Shown: positions 35,064-43,236 of the stretch, one piece after another
Numbering within the stretch: position 1 is the first letter of the stretch
How the letters are laid out: each line of letters starts with the position of its first letter
Assembly (NCBI GenBank): GCA_016187515.1
Contig: JACPJN010000003.1
Coordinates: 1-43,236, forward strand
Direction of reading: 5' to 3'
From: Candidatus Uhrbacteria bacterium
GTDB taxonomy: Bacteria > Patescibacteriota > Patescibacteriia > GWA2-47-26
Length of the DNA stretch: 43,236 bases
Position numbers and translations under genes: made by a program
Notes under the pieces: model-generated
Told to the model about the DNA's origin: nothing
Databases searched by the model: none
Seen by the model: the letters and a program-made list of their open reading frames with translations, nothing else

Positions 35064-35423
35064 ATGGAAAAACTGACCTGCCAGGCGGCACTTGCCGCAC
35101 TGTTGTTTACCGCTTCCTGCAGAAGCGGAAGCCCGCCCGGAGAGGGTGAGGATGGTGTTGATGGCGAGGCCGAGGCGAGAGCCGAAGCCGAGTCCGATGG
35201 CGACGCGATCCGGACCGGCTTCCAGGGGGTCGTGTGTAACGGAGTGGCTTGCGACTCTGCGTTTTTCAGCGACGAGTGGTACGATCCGGCCACGAACTCC
35301 TGGACTGCGACTTCCGCTGGCCGCTGGATCACCGCCATCTGGACCGGCTCGGAAATGATCGTGTGGAGCGGAAGCGGAGACGATGTCTCTGTCCTCAACA
35401 CCGGCGCTCGTTACCGGCCGTAG
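35064..35423 (+). CDS. Minimal lipoprotein carrying a single degenerate kelch unit
   Basis: LTCQAALAALLFTASCRSGSPPGEGEDGVDGEAEARAEAESDG...WYDPATNSWTATSAGRWITAIWTGSEMIVWSGSGDDVSVLNTGARYRP*. Confidence 0.75.
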   Translation: MEKLTCQAALAALLFTASCRSGSPPGEGEDGVDGEAEARAEAESDGDAIRTGFQGVVCNGVACDSAFFSDEWYDPATNSWTATSAGRWITAIWTGSEMIVWSGSGDDVSVLNTGARYRP

Positions 35424-35452
35424 TTCTTCCGTTCGTTCTTCACATCCTGCAT

Positions 35453-35486
35453 GCCGAGGTTCTCCGCAAACCTCGGCTTTTTTAAT
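35453..35486 (+). terminator. Terminator of cassette 4
   Basis: gccgaggttctccgcaaacctcggcttttttaa. Confidence 0.8.
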
Positions 35487-35638
35487 TTTCCGAGAATTTT
35501 AAGTCCGGGGCGCAGAAATTCTGTCGGAAAATTAACCTGCCAAGTATGCGGGTGCCCCAGGTCCGCAGCGCAGCAAAGGTATGCTCGTCGGCGGGAGCGG
35601 CGGGTAACATCTAAAGTGTGATTTCAAGTCGTCCCGTC
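35487..35638 (+). repeat. Conserved structured spacer L5
   Basis: Near-identical to 34747-34900. Confidence 0.7.
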
Positions 35639-35718
35639 TTACGGTCTATTCTTTAAAACTTGACACAATCTCTGGCACTCTGCTAGATTTAAAGTGGCTA
35701 ACCACCGAGGAGGAAGCC

Positions 35719-37566
35719 ATGACCCTTGAAAATCTGCGATTGAAAATGTTCGGTCTGCTGCCAGCTGTTAGTTTTGCAGCGCTGCTGTATGCCGGGTGCG
35801 ATCGTTCTGATATGAGTTCTTCATCAGGCGGAAGAGAAGGGGAAGCAGAAGGAGAGCGGGACCGGATGGGAGAAAGGCATGAAGATGGCGGGGCAAATGA
35901 CGGCTGTATTCCTGCAACGTATTTTCTGGACAACGATGGAGACGGCTATGGCGCTCCCATGCAGAATTTGGAAGGTTGCATGAAGCCGAAAGGCTATGCC
36001 ACAAATGCAGATGATTGCGATGATGGAAATGAAAATATTTATCCCGGCGCAGAAGAACTCTGCGATGGGCTGGATAATGACTGCAATAGAGAAATTGATG
36101 ATGGTTTAACCGCACCTTCGCAGGAATGTTTTGCCGGCAGAGGGGAATGCCGGCGTGCCGGCCTGGAATACCAGGTTTGCGAAGGCGCAGCCGGATGGAG
36201 TACGGATTATAGAAATTGCGATGCGTCTGCCGGAGAAGCAGCAGCAGAATTGTGTGATGGATTGGATAATGACTGTGATGAAACGAATGACAATAATCTT
36301 ACCAGGCCATCAAGAGAATGTTATATTTCTGTAGCTGGGTGCAGGCGTCCGGGAATGGAGTACCGGGCCTGTGAAGGCGCAGCCGGATGGAGCGCCCAAT
36401 ACCAAAACTGTGAGGCCGATGCGCTTTCGGAAGAAGTATGTGATGCATTGGATAATGATTGCGATGGGTTTATAGATAATCATTGCGCCAGAGAGATCTC
36501 TGCCGGATATCGTGCAACCTGCATGACTTTAGGCGATACTTCTGTCCGCTGCTGGGGGTACAATGGGCTAGGACAGCTCGGAGACGGCACGAACACCGAA
36601 CGCCATACACCCACTCCCGTCTCCGGGCTAAGAGGTGCTGTTGGGATTTCTCTTGGACAACATCACGCCTGCGCTCTATTGGAAGAGGGTTCTGTCCGCT
36701 GCTGGGGCGCGAACTCGTACGGCCAACTGGGAGATGGCACAAGCACCGATAGCTCAGTGGTGCCCATAGCGGCGGTTTCCGGAGTGGGCAGCGCGGTTCA
36801 GCTTTCTGCCGGATTTCATCACACCTGCGCGGTTTTGGAAAACGGTTCTGCCCGATGCTGGGGAAAGAATGAGAACGGCCAACTGGGCAACGGCACAAAT
36901 AATGATGGTGGTCCTACCCCCCCGGTGACTGTTTCCGGACTGGCAGGCATCATTCAAATCTCCGGTGGAGAGAATCACACCTGCGCGGTATCAGCAGATG
37001 GCTCTGCCTATTGTTGGGGGCGTGACCAGTACGGCCGACTGGGTACTGGCTCCAGCGACTATCCGGACCCGCACACTCCCGCATTGATTTCCACTCTTAG
37101 TGATGTTGCTCAAATCAGCGCTGGAATGTGGCACACTTGCGCAGTATCAGCAGACGGCTCTGCCTATTGCTGGGGTGCGAACCCGTACGGCCAACTGGGC
37201 AATGGCTCAGCCTACCTATTCAGACCAAGTGACTCCACGCCAGGATTGGTTTCCGAGCTGGAAGATGCCTCCCAAATCACTGCCGGAGATGAACATACCT
37301 GCGCTTTATTGGGAGACGGCTCTGCCCGCTGCTGGGGGTACAACATAGCTGGCCGGCTCGGCGACGGGACGGTCATAGACCGCTATACACCCGTCGCGGT
37401 TTTTGGACTTAGTGATGCTGTCAGGCTTTCTACCGGAAGTGCCCACACCTGCGCAGTTTTAGAAGACGGTTCTGCCCGCTGCTGGGGGAACAACTCGTAC
37501 GGCCAACTGGGAGATGGCACGACGCAAAGTCGAACTACCCCCGTGGAAGTGGTATGGACGGAATAA
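35719..37566 (+). CDS. Lipoprotein with MopE-like metal-binding repeats and 7-repeat RCC1-like propeller
   Basis: LLPAVSFAALLYAGCDRS lipobox; ELCDGLDNDCNREIDDGL, ELCDGLDNDCDETNDNNL, EVCDALDNDCDGFIDNHC; 7x SARCWGxNxxGQLGDGT. Confidence 0.9.
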   Translation: MTLENLRLKMFGLLPAVSFAALLYAGCDRSDMSSSSGGREGEAEGERDRMGERHEDGGANDGCIPATYFLDNDGDGYGAPMQNLEGCMKPKGYATNADDCDDGNENIYPGAEELCDGLDNDCNREIDDGLTAPSQECFAGRGECRRAGLEYQVCEGAAGWSTDYRNCDASAGEAAAELCDGLDNDCDETNDNNLTRPSRECYISVAGCRRPGMEYRACEGAAGWSAQYQNCEADALSEEVCDALDNDCDGFIDNHCAREISAGYRATCMTLGDTSVRCWGYNGLGQLGDGTNTERHTPTPVSGLRGAVGISLGQHHACALLEEGSVRCWGANSYGQLGDGTSTDSSVVPIAAVSGVGSAVQLSAGFHHTCAVLENGSARCWGKNENGQLGNGTNNDGGPTPPVTVSGLAGIIQISGGENHTCAVSADGSAYCWGRDQYGRLGTGSSDYPDPHTPALISTLSDVAQISAGMWHTCAVSADGSAYCWGANPYGQLGNGSAYLFRPSDSTPGLVSELEDASQITAGDEHTCALLGDGSARCWGYNIAGRLGDGTVIDRYTPVAVFGLSDAVRLSTGSAHTCAVLEDGSARCWGNNSYGQLGDGTTQSRTTPVEVVWTE

Positions 37567-37618
37567 GGGATAAAAAATGGAGAGGTGAAAAATCCCTCGA
37601 GATCGGGGTTTTGGTCTC

Positions 37619-37642
37619 ACCGGCGCTCGCTACCGTCCGTAG
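37619..37642 (+). pseudogene. Fossil kelch C-terminus (TGARYRP*) downstream of the RCC1 gene stop
   Basis: accggcgctcgctaccgtccgtag = TGARYRP* about 50 bp after the RCC1 stop codon, followed by the cassette tail and terminator. Confidence 0.65.
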
Positions 37643-37663
37643 TTCTTTCGATCTCAACCCAAC

Positions 37664-37696
37664 CGCCGAGGTTTTCCCAACCTCGGCTTTTTTTAT
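37664..37696 (+). terminator. Terminator of cassette 5
   Basis: ccgaggttttcccaacctcggcttttttta. Confidence 0.8.
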
Positions 37697-38174
37697 TAAG
37701 GAGTTAAGTAAAATAATAAAAAAGCCCCGCATTTGGATGGGGGCGGGGAAAAGGGGGGGTGCCGGGATTTTAACAAAGGCGATTGAATTTCAGGTATTGA
37801 CAGATCTTGCCTATATATTATAGGATAAAAGTAGGATGCGAATAAGCTATGAATAAATGTATGAACGGCAGCATTTTTACCAATTCAATGAAATTGGAAT
37901 ACCGCGAGCATCGGATTATTAAAGCGGGTATATTTGATATTCCGCGGGTTGCTGGATAAGATGGTTGGTGTGTAAAGATCTGACAAAGTAAGTAGGCATA
38001 AATAAAATCCCGCGGGAAGTCCGTGGGATTTTCGCTAAATTTGGAGATTGCAGGGTATGATTCTGGAATCGTTCAGGATTATAGCCAGCACTCTCTTCAC
38101 AAAATTGGAGGAGTGCGTGCACTTTGACAATTAAGGGCTTTACAAAGCCAAGAAATCAGTAAAGGAGGACGAGC

Positions 38175-41100
38175 ATGCATCCTAAGCTCAATTCAGCATA
38201 CCAAAGCGCGTTTGCGATACTGGTTTTTGGATACATCGGTCAACCGCGTTCGGCCGAAGCATGTTCCGTAGTGTTTCCGAGCGAAGTGCCGACTGGAGCG
38301 AGTTTTGACATAGAAGTTCACCACACTCTCCCAAGCGTGAGTTGGCACGGACAATTTGTTGCCCGCGCATCAGTAGGGGTTCCAACACGCACCGGCGATC
38401 GTCAATGCATTGACGATCGTTATGTCGGACCGTATTGTTCCGTGATTAATGTCCGCGCTCCTGCAACGGCGGGTTTGTTCGCCATTGAGGTGGAATGCGG
38501 AGTGGAAGATTGTGATGGTAGCGGTACAAGGTGGCTTGATACCGAGTGGGCGACGATCGAAGCCGGAGACAGATGGCGCGGGTCAAGTTCGCGCACCTGT
38601 CCGTCAACCGGGCGTGAGTGTTCCTGTTCAGATTGTGATCCGCACTCCGACCTGGATTACGATGCCTACAATATCGTTTCCGGTCGCGCCCGCGCCGGCG
38701 AGGAGTTCCGCTTTGAACTCCGGATCTGCAATGTCGGCGACGGTCTGTGCGAGATTGATACGGTTGATCTTAACCGTGACAGCGGGCCGAGTGTTTCGTG
38801 GGGCGACGACGAAGAGGCCAGCGATGAGGATTTGGGTCCGGGCGATTGCTCCTGGGTTGGCGATCCGTTTTGCCTAACCGCGAATTCAGACGGTCGTCTC
38901 TGGATTGAGATTGACGTTGAAAGCGATACTGACGGGGATTGGTACCGCGATGTAGATTCGTTCTACATTGACATTGAAAGATCTGATCCCTGTGCCGGCG
39001 TGGTATGTTCCGATATCTGCAGCGGCTCCTCGCTCATCACCAGTCGCACGTGTTCTGGCGGAGCATGCGGCGGCGGAGTAGGTACAAATTGCGCTTGGGG
39101 TTGTTCTACTTCCGGTGGCGCGCATTGCAATCCGGATCCGTGTGCCGGACGCGTGTGCTCCGGCGGTTGTCCGAATACCTGTAGTGGTTCTACTCTCATC
39201 ACCGGGCGCGTTTGCAATTGTGGGTCCTGTACCGGTGGTACGGGTACAAGCTGTGCTTGGGGATGTACAGGTACGGGCGCCAATACGCGGTGCCGTCCCA
39301 ATCCTTGTGCCGGGGTGGTTTGCCCCGCAGGATGTACGGGAAATACGCGGCGCTCTAACGGAAGGCCGGTGGTAAGGAGCGACACTAGCTGCGAGTGCGT
39401 GTACGATACTCTGGATTGCGCTACCCTCAACAATGTGGGTGCGAGCAGTCAGTATTGTTGCGGCGAAAATGCCTGTTCTCGCGAGTTGGAAACGAGCTAC
39501 GCTTGCTCGGCCGGTTTGTGCCAGGTTGACCAAACTCGGTGGGTGAACGAGCGCGTGGAGTTTGCCTGCGAGAACATGGACACTGCGCCGGAAACATCCT
39601 TGTACTGTTCCGGGAATGACGTGCGCGGAGTAGATCGTTTCATGGATTACTCGTGTAATCCGGAAACGATTACGTGTGTAGGGGAACCAACCGAAGCAGA
39701 CGACCGATTGGTTGAGCGCTGTCCGTACGGCTGCGCTGATTCCGGTGGCGCGCATTGTAACCCAAACCCATGCGCCGGAGTAACCTGCCCCGCAGGTTGT
39801 GTAGCCGGCAATGTGCGCCGGTATAACGGTACGCCAGTGGTCAGCGGCGGATCCTGCCGGTGTGATTACGAATCGCAGGACTGCGATGATCTGGATAATG
39901 CCGGGGTACGAGAGGAGTATTGCTCCGGCAGTGATGTTTGGTCGCATTACTGGTATACCGACTATGGATGCAGTGGTAGCGGATCGTGCGCCATCTCAAG
40001 TCAATCCTGGTCAGACAGCCGGCTGGAGGAAACTTGTGCAGGTCGCGGCTGTTTAGACCGTGGCGGCGCGCATTGTAACCGTCCCCCTACGCTGGTCGTG
40101 CGGCGAGTGGGAGAGGAGGAACCGTTGGCGGATGGATCGGTGATTGAGATGACAACCGGCGATCTGGTTGAACTTGAAACCTCGGCCAGTTTTGACCCTG
40201 ACGGAAATGCACTGACTTTTCGTTGGTTTGTGGATGAAGAGGATGTGACACCGGATGAAGCGGAGCGTTTCTCCTGGCAGACATTTTCTCCAGGTCAATT
40301 CCGGCTTCGCGTTCGGGTTACCGATGGGTTGACCGAAGTTGATCAGGAGTTTGATCTAGTTGCATATCTCGACGATATTGCGGCTCATTGGGATGGGTCA
40401 CGCAATATACGCACGTTTGAGATTACGCTACCTTCAAACGGCACGATCAATTACGGGTTTTATACACCCAGCGGACTGGATGACTTCTCAATAACCCTTG
40501 ATTTGGATGGTCTGTGGTCGCAATTCCCATTTGACGATGTCGGGATGTGGGTTGATCCTCCAGATCAAGTTCCTTGGTTCGGACATGTCAACGACTGGCC
40601 ATTGTTTGACCGGGTGCAATTCCGGCGTCAAGATACCCCGGACGGGAATTGGGGCCTAGAGGTGGTTACCGGCTTCACGCTGTCGCATAATGCCACTCTG
40701 GAGTTCGCATACGACTGGCCATACCCGGATCCGCCCGGACACTTTTTATCCTCGTGTGCATGGGGATTGGTATCCGGTAAATGCGCCGACGACCTGGATT
40801 GCATCGATTGTGCGTTGGGTGGAGTGGCCCTGGTGGTTTTGGTTCCGATAGATGAGGCGCAAGACGCGATCAACTTCGTGGTCAACGCGGTCGTGGCCTC
40901 CTGGAACACCAGCGAGGGATTGGCGGCGTACATACTCTATCGCGATCCGGATGCGTTTGATGACGCCGTGCGATATTGGATCGCGAGCGGGTTGTCGGTC
41001 GTTAACTTCGTGGTCGTTATTGATGTTGGGTTTGTTCGTTATCTTGATAACATTCCGCAGTCCGCAGAATGGTTGCGGCGGTTCGGTTTCCTTACCGACG

Positions 41101-42029
41101 ATATGGTTCGCCGATTTGGGGATGGTCTTCCGGAGATCGTTGGCAATGATCGCGGTCTTCGGAGAGTGTTTAATCGGCGCGCGGCCACGATTCCGGAAGG
41201 AATGCCGGATTGGGAAAAGGACAGCTTCATCGCACTCGTTGATGAGGTTGATCCGCTTTGGACGCGCGCTGTGCGAGACGGGAAAGATACGCTTTCTTCG
41301 GGAGAGCGCGGTATCTTCCGAGAGCGTTTTACCCAGCTTCATGCGCGCTCCCGCGGCTTGCAGCCGATTCGGATGGGGAGCGCGAGCCCAACTGGTCCGC
41401 TTACCAATCAGCGCATCACGCACATCGGCGGGCGTTCTCTCGGTACTGATATTGATTATGCACTCCAGCACGAAGATGGGACGCTTTACCTTTTTTTCGT
41501 TGCGGGTGATAACGCTGTAGCGGGAGGACGCGCCCACAATCTCGGGGAGATCGAGCAGGTGCAGAGATTCTTTAGCGCAAACTCTGACCTTGCCACGCAG
41601 TTTCCGAACCGGGTGTATGTAAGCTGGGCAGGCACGCGCCGGGCTTCGTTGGGTACGGTGGAAACTTTTGTGGAAGTAACGAGTCGCGCAGTAGAGGAGA
41701 ATGAGGAAAAACCGGATTGGCTAGATCCGTCCGATCCTCGGCTTGTTCCGGTGGGAAGCGTGGATGGCGGAGCCGCGGTATGCAGTCGTATTTGTTTCTC
41801 CGGTTCGGAGCAGGAAAGCGACTGCGGCAATTACTTCGGAGCGTGCGAAAATCTTCCGGGCAAGGTGTATTCGTGCGAGATGGTCGCGTGTGATGTGGGA
41901 CCGCCGCCGATGCCTGACGGGTGTGATTGTCGCGCGGGTCAGAATTCCGGAAACGATGTTCCTTTCGTGTTCTTTGTGTCTACGCTGGGCGTATTGTGCT
42001 GGCGAATGAGGCGTAGGCGCATTCGTTAG
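38175..42029 (+). CDS. 1284-aa secreted Cys-rich protein with PKD-like domain and C-terminal TM plus Arg-rich sorting-like tail
   Basis: SD aaaggagg; N-terminal hydrophobic signal; repeated NPCAGVxCPAGC/CAWGC; PKD-like TGDLVELETSASFDPDGNALTFRWFVD; C-terminus CDCRAGQNSGNDVPFVFFVSTLGVLCWRMRRRRIR. Confidence 0.85.
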   Translation: MHPKLNSAYQSAFAILVFGYIGQPRSAEACSVVFPSEVPTGASFDIEVHHTLPSVSWHGQFVARASVGVPTRTGDRQCIDDRYVGPYCSVINVRAPATAGLFAIEVECGVEDCDGSGTRWLDTEWATIEAGDRWRGSSSRTCPSTGRECSCSDCDPHSDLDYDAYNIVSGRARAGEEFRFELRICNVGDGLCEIDTVDLNRDSGPSVSWGDDEEASDEDLGPGDCSWVGDPFCLTANSDGRLWIEIDVESDTDGDWYRDVDSFYIDIERSDPCAGVVCSDICSGSSLITSRTCSGGACGGGVGTNCAWGCSTSGGAHCNPDPCAGRVCSGGCPNTCSGSTLITGRVCNCGSCTGGTGTSCAWGCTGTGANTRCRPNPCAGVVCPAGCTGNTRRSNGRPVVRSDTSCECVYDTLDCATLNNVGASSQYCCGENACSRELETSYACSAGLCQVDQTRWVNERVEFACENMDTAPETSLYCSGNDVRGVDRFMDYSCNPETITCVGEPTEADDRLVERCPYGCADSGGAHCNPNPCAGVTCPAGCVAGNVRRYNGTPVVSGGSCRCDYESQDCDDLDNAGVREEYCSGSDVWSHYWYTDYGCSGSGSCAISSQSWSDSRLEETCAGRGCLDRGGAHCNRPPTLVVRRVGEEEPLADGSVIEMTTGDLVELETSASFDPDGNALTFRWFVDEEDVTPDEAERFSWQTFSPGQFRLRVRVTDGLTEVDQEFDLVAYLDDIAAHWDGSRNIRTFEITLPSNGTINYGFYTPSGLDDFSITLDLDGLWSQFPFDDVGMWVDPPDQVPWFGHVNDWPLFDRVQFRRQDTPDGNWGLEVVTGFTLSHNATLEFAYDWPYPDPPGHFLSSCAWGLVSGKCADDLDCIDCALGGVALVVLVPIDEAQDAINFVVNAVVASWNTSEGLAAYILYRDPDAFDDAVRYWIASGLSVVNFVVVIDVGFVRYLDNIPQSAEWLRRFGFLTDDMVRRFGDGLPEIVGNDRGLRRVFNRRAATIPEGMPDWEKDSFIALVDEVDPLWTRAVRDGKDTLSSGERGIFRERFTQLHARSRGLQPIRMGSASPTGPLTNQRITHIGGRSLGTDIDYALQHEDGTLYLFFVAGDNAVAGGRAHNLGEIEQVQRFFSANSDLATQFPNRVYVSWAGTRRASLGTVETFVEVTSRAVEENEEKPDWLDPSDPRLVPVGSVDGGAAVCSRICFSGSEQESDCGNYFGACENLPGKVYSCEMVACDVGPPPMPDGCDCRAGQNSGNDVPFVFFVSTLGVLCWRMRRRRIR

Positions 42030-42038
42030 TTAGGATGT

Positions 42039-42076
42039 CCGTAGGCGGAGGTGTCTCCTTTCGCCTACGGTTTTTT
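42039..42076 (+). terminator. Terminator of the 1284-aa gene
   Basis: ccgtaggcggaggtgtctcctttcgcctacggtttttt. Confidence 0.85.
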
Positions 42077-42119
42077 GTTTATGATTTTGCGTACACAATT
42101 TCCTGGTGACCGTTGACCT

Positions 42120-42160
42120 TAAAAAAACACGGCAGGGGATCGGGACGATCGCCTGCCGTT
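42120..42160 (-). terminator. Terminator of the 42190-43089 minus-strand gene
   Basis: aaaaaaacacggcagg...cctgccg; U-run on the minus strand. Confidence 0.65.
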
Positions 42161-42189
42161 TGCGTATACGCGAGGGTGAGGCGCGCTTT

Positions 42190-43089
42190 TTACGCGCGCT
42201 CCACCCAGCGCGCAAGCGCGGTATCCGGCGGGATTTGGTAATTGCGGATTGCGTGGATGATGCCGAGTTTTTCCGGATTGAGCGAAGAACGGACGTATAT
42301 TCCGCCGCGCGTGAGAATCACGCTATCTTTGACTAGCGCCGCGAAGGCCTCATCAAACAGACCAATCAGGTCTGACGGCAGATTTCGCGCGCGTTGGTCT
42401 TCCGGATTCACATTGGCGGCGCCGAATTGCCGTCCGGCCCACATTCGGCGCACAATGCGCCAAGCCACCCAGAAACGGAGTTCGCGCGGATTTTCCGGAC
42501 GGGGACGGCTGATGAGCGGCGAGGGAGGCGCGGCTTTTGGTTCCGGATCACCCGTGGCGGGAGCGTTGGCACGGTGGCTGCCTCTTTGCCTTACGGCCCA
42601 GCGTTCCAGTACCTGCGTGGTCCATTCGCCGTTTCCGCGCAAGGCGCGTTTAAGTCCGCGCCGGCGCGCTTCGTTTAGAAAGTCCGGATACGCGAGCAGA
42701 TCGCTTTCCCACAGCGCGGGCGCGCGCTTGAGCTCGCGCTCAAACCGGTAGGTTAGCGCGAGCGTTGCCGGGGTGCGCGCGCCAAGGTTGGCGTCAACCA
42801 GCCAACGGTGCGGAATGCCATAATCGCGGGCGGTCGCACAGCACAGCGCGATTCCGGCCGCGTCAAACCCGCGCTTAAGGTAATCGTGCAGAACGCGGAT
42901 CGGCGTACCCGGATGCGCGCGGCGCAGAGTATCAAGCGCGCGATAGGTTTTCACGTCCGCGGGCTTAACTCGCCGCGCGATCGCGTAGGCGCGATTTACT
43001 CCGATTTGCGAGCAGGCGCTAAAGAAAGATTCCGGATGCTCCGGATTGACTCTCATAAGCCCTCGGGTACGTTTGCCAAATTCCTGCAC
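42190..43089 (-). CDS. 299-aa hypothetical protein
   Basis: Long ORF with a matching terminator; MQEFGKRTRGLMRVNPEHPESFFSACSQIGVNRAYAIARRVKPADV... no family recognised. Confidence 0.65.
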   Translation of the reverse strand: MQEFGKRTRGLMRVNPEHPESFFSACSQIGVNRAYAIARRVKPADVKTYRALDTLRRAHPGTPIRVLHDYLKRGFDAAGIALCCATARDYGIPHRWLVDANLGARTPATLALTYRFERELKRAPALWESDLLAYPDFLNEARRRGLKRALRGNGEWTTQVLERWAVRQRGSHRANAPATGDPEPKAAPPSPLISRPRPENPRELRFWVAWRIVRRMWAGRQFGAANVNPEDQRARNLPSDLIGLFDEAFAALVKDSVILTRGGIYVRSSLNPEKLGIIHAIRNYQIPPDTALARWVERA

Positions 43090-43098
43090 GGCTTTAAC

Positions 43099-43236
43099 TG
43101 TAGGATTTAGTCGCGTTGTTCACAGTTTTTGCGGATAAAAGTAATTAATTAGTTGTTCCATGGGGGTAAGATTGTTGATGCCTTTGTGCGGTTTAACGGT
43201 ATTGTAGTAGTTCACGAATCGGATAAGTTCTTGTTT
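43099..43236 (-). mobile_element. Second copy of the same IS 3' end, inverted relative to the left end
   Basis: Reverse complement is identical to 1-138. Transposase C-terminus is encoded on the minus strand at 43120-43236. Confidence 0.8.

Noticed and set aside
37700-38160. tRNA-like GC-rich stems around 37720-37775 and 38005-38035
   Set aside because: No cloverleaf, T-loop or anticodon arm could be built. Better explained as terminator-like hairpins (gccccgcatttggatgggggcgggg; aatcccgcgggaagtccgtgggatt).

Overview
The 43.2 kb window has two parts. About 0.1-28 kb is compact housekeeping sequence: prmC, prfA, rpmE, rpsB-tsf, rplJ-rplL, a GT2 glycosyltransferase, a DUF4012-like protein, mreB, a PHP protein, an HPF-like protein, PAP2, manC, mltG, pepA, an amino-acid kinase and gapA. 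Its gene content and small or reduced proteins suggest a Patescibacteria/CPR-type bacterium; this is inferred by eye and not phylogenetically tested. About 28.3-42 kb is a secretome island. It holds five tandem lipoprotein-type genes (PLA2-like, kelch, RCC1 and MopE-like modules joined by E/S/A/G-rich linkers) and one 1284-aa Cys-rich surface protein with a sorting-signal-like C-terminus. The most interesting observations are: (1) the five lipoprotein loci look like modular cassettes, with a near-identical structured 5' leader or spacer and a conserved 3' tail whose kelch C-terminus (TGARYRP-stop) persists as a fossil downstream of the stop codons of two non-kelch genes; (2) a ~140 bp MITE-like or structured element with AT-GAGA..TCTC-AT termini occurs in four copies, three of them directly in front of start codons; (3) period-7 and period-9 tandem/palindromic arrays occupy intergenic spaces (9-mers) and are inserted in frame inside conserved enzymes (7-mers), with PrmC carrying four insertions; (4) both window ends are the same 138 bp IS 3' end in inverted orientation. 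No rRNA, convincing tRNA or CRISPR array was seen. All functional calls come from motif recognition only; no database search was run.
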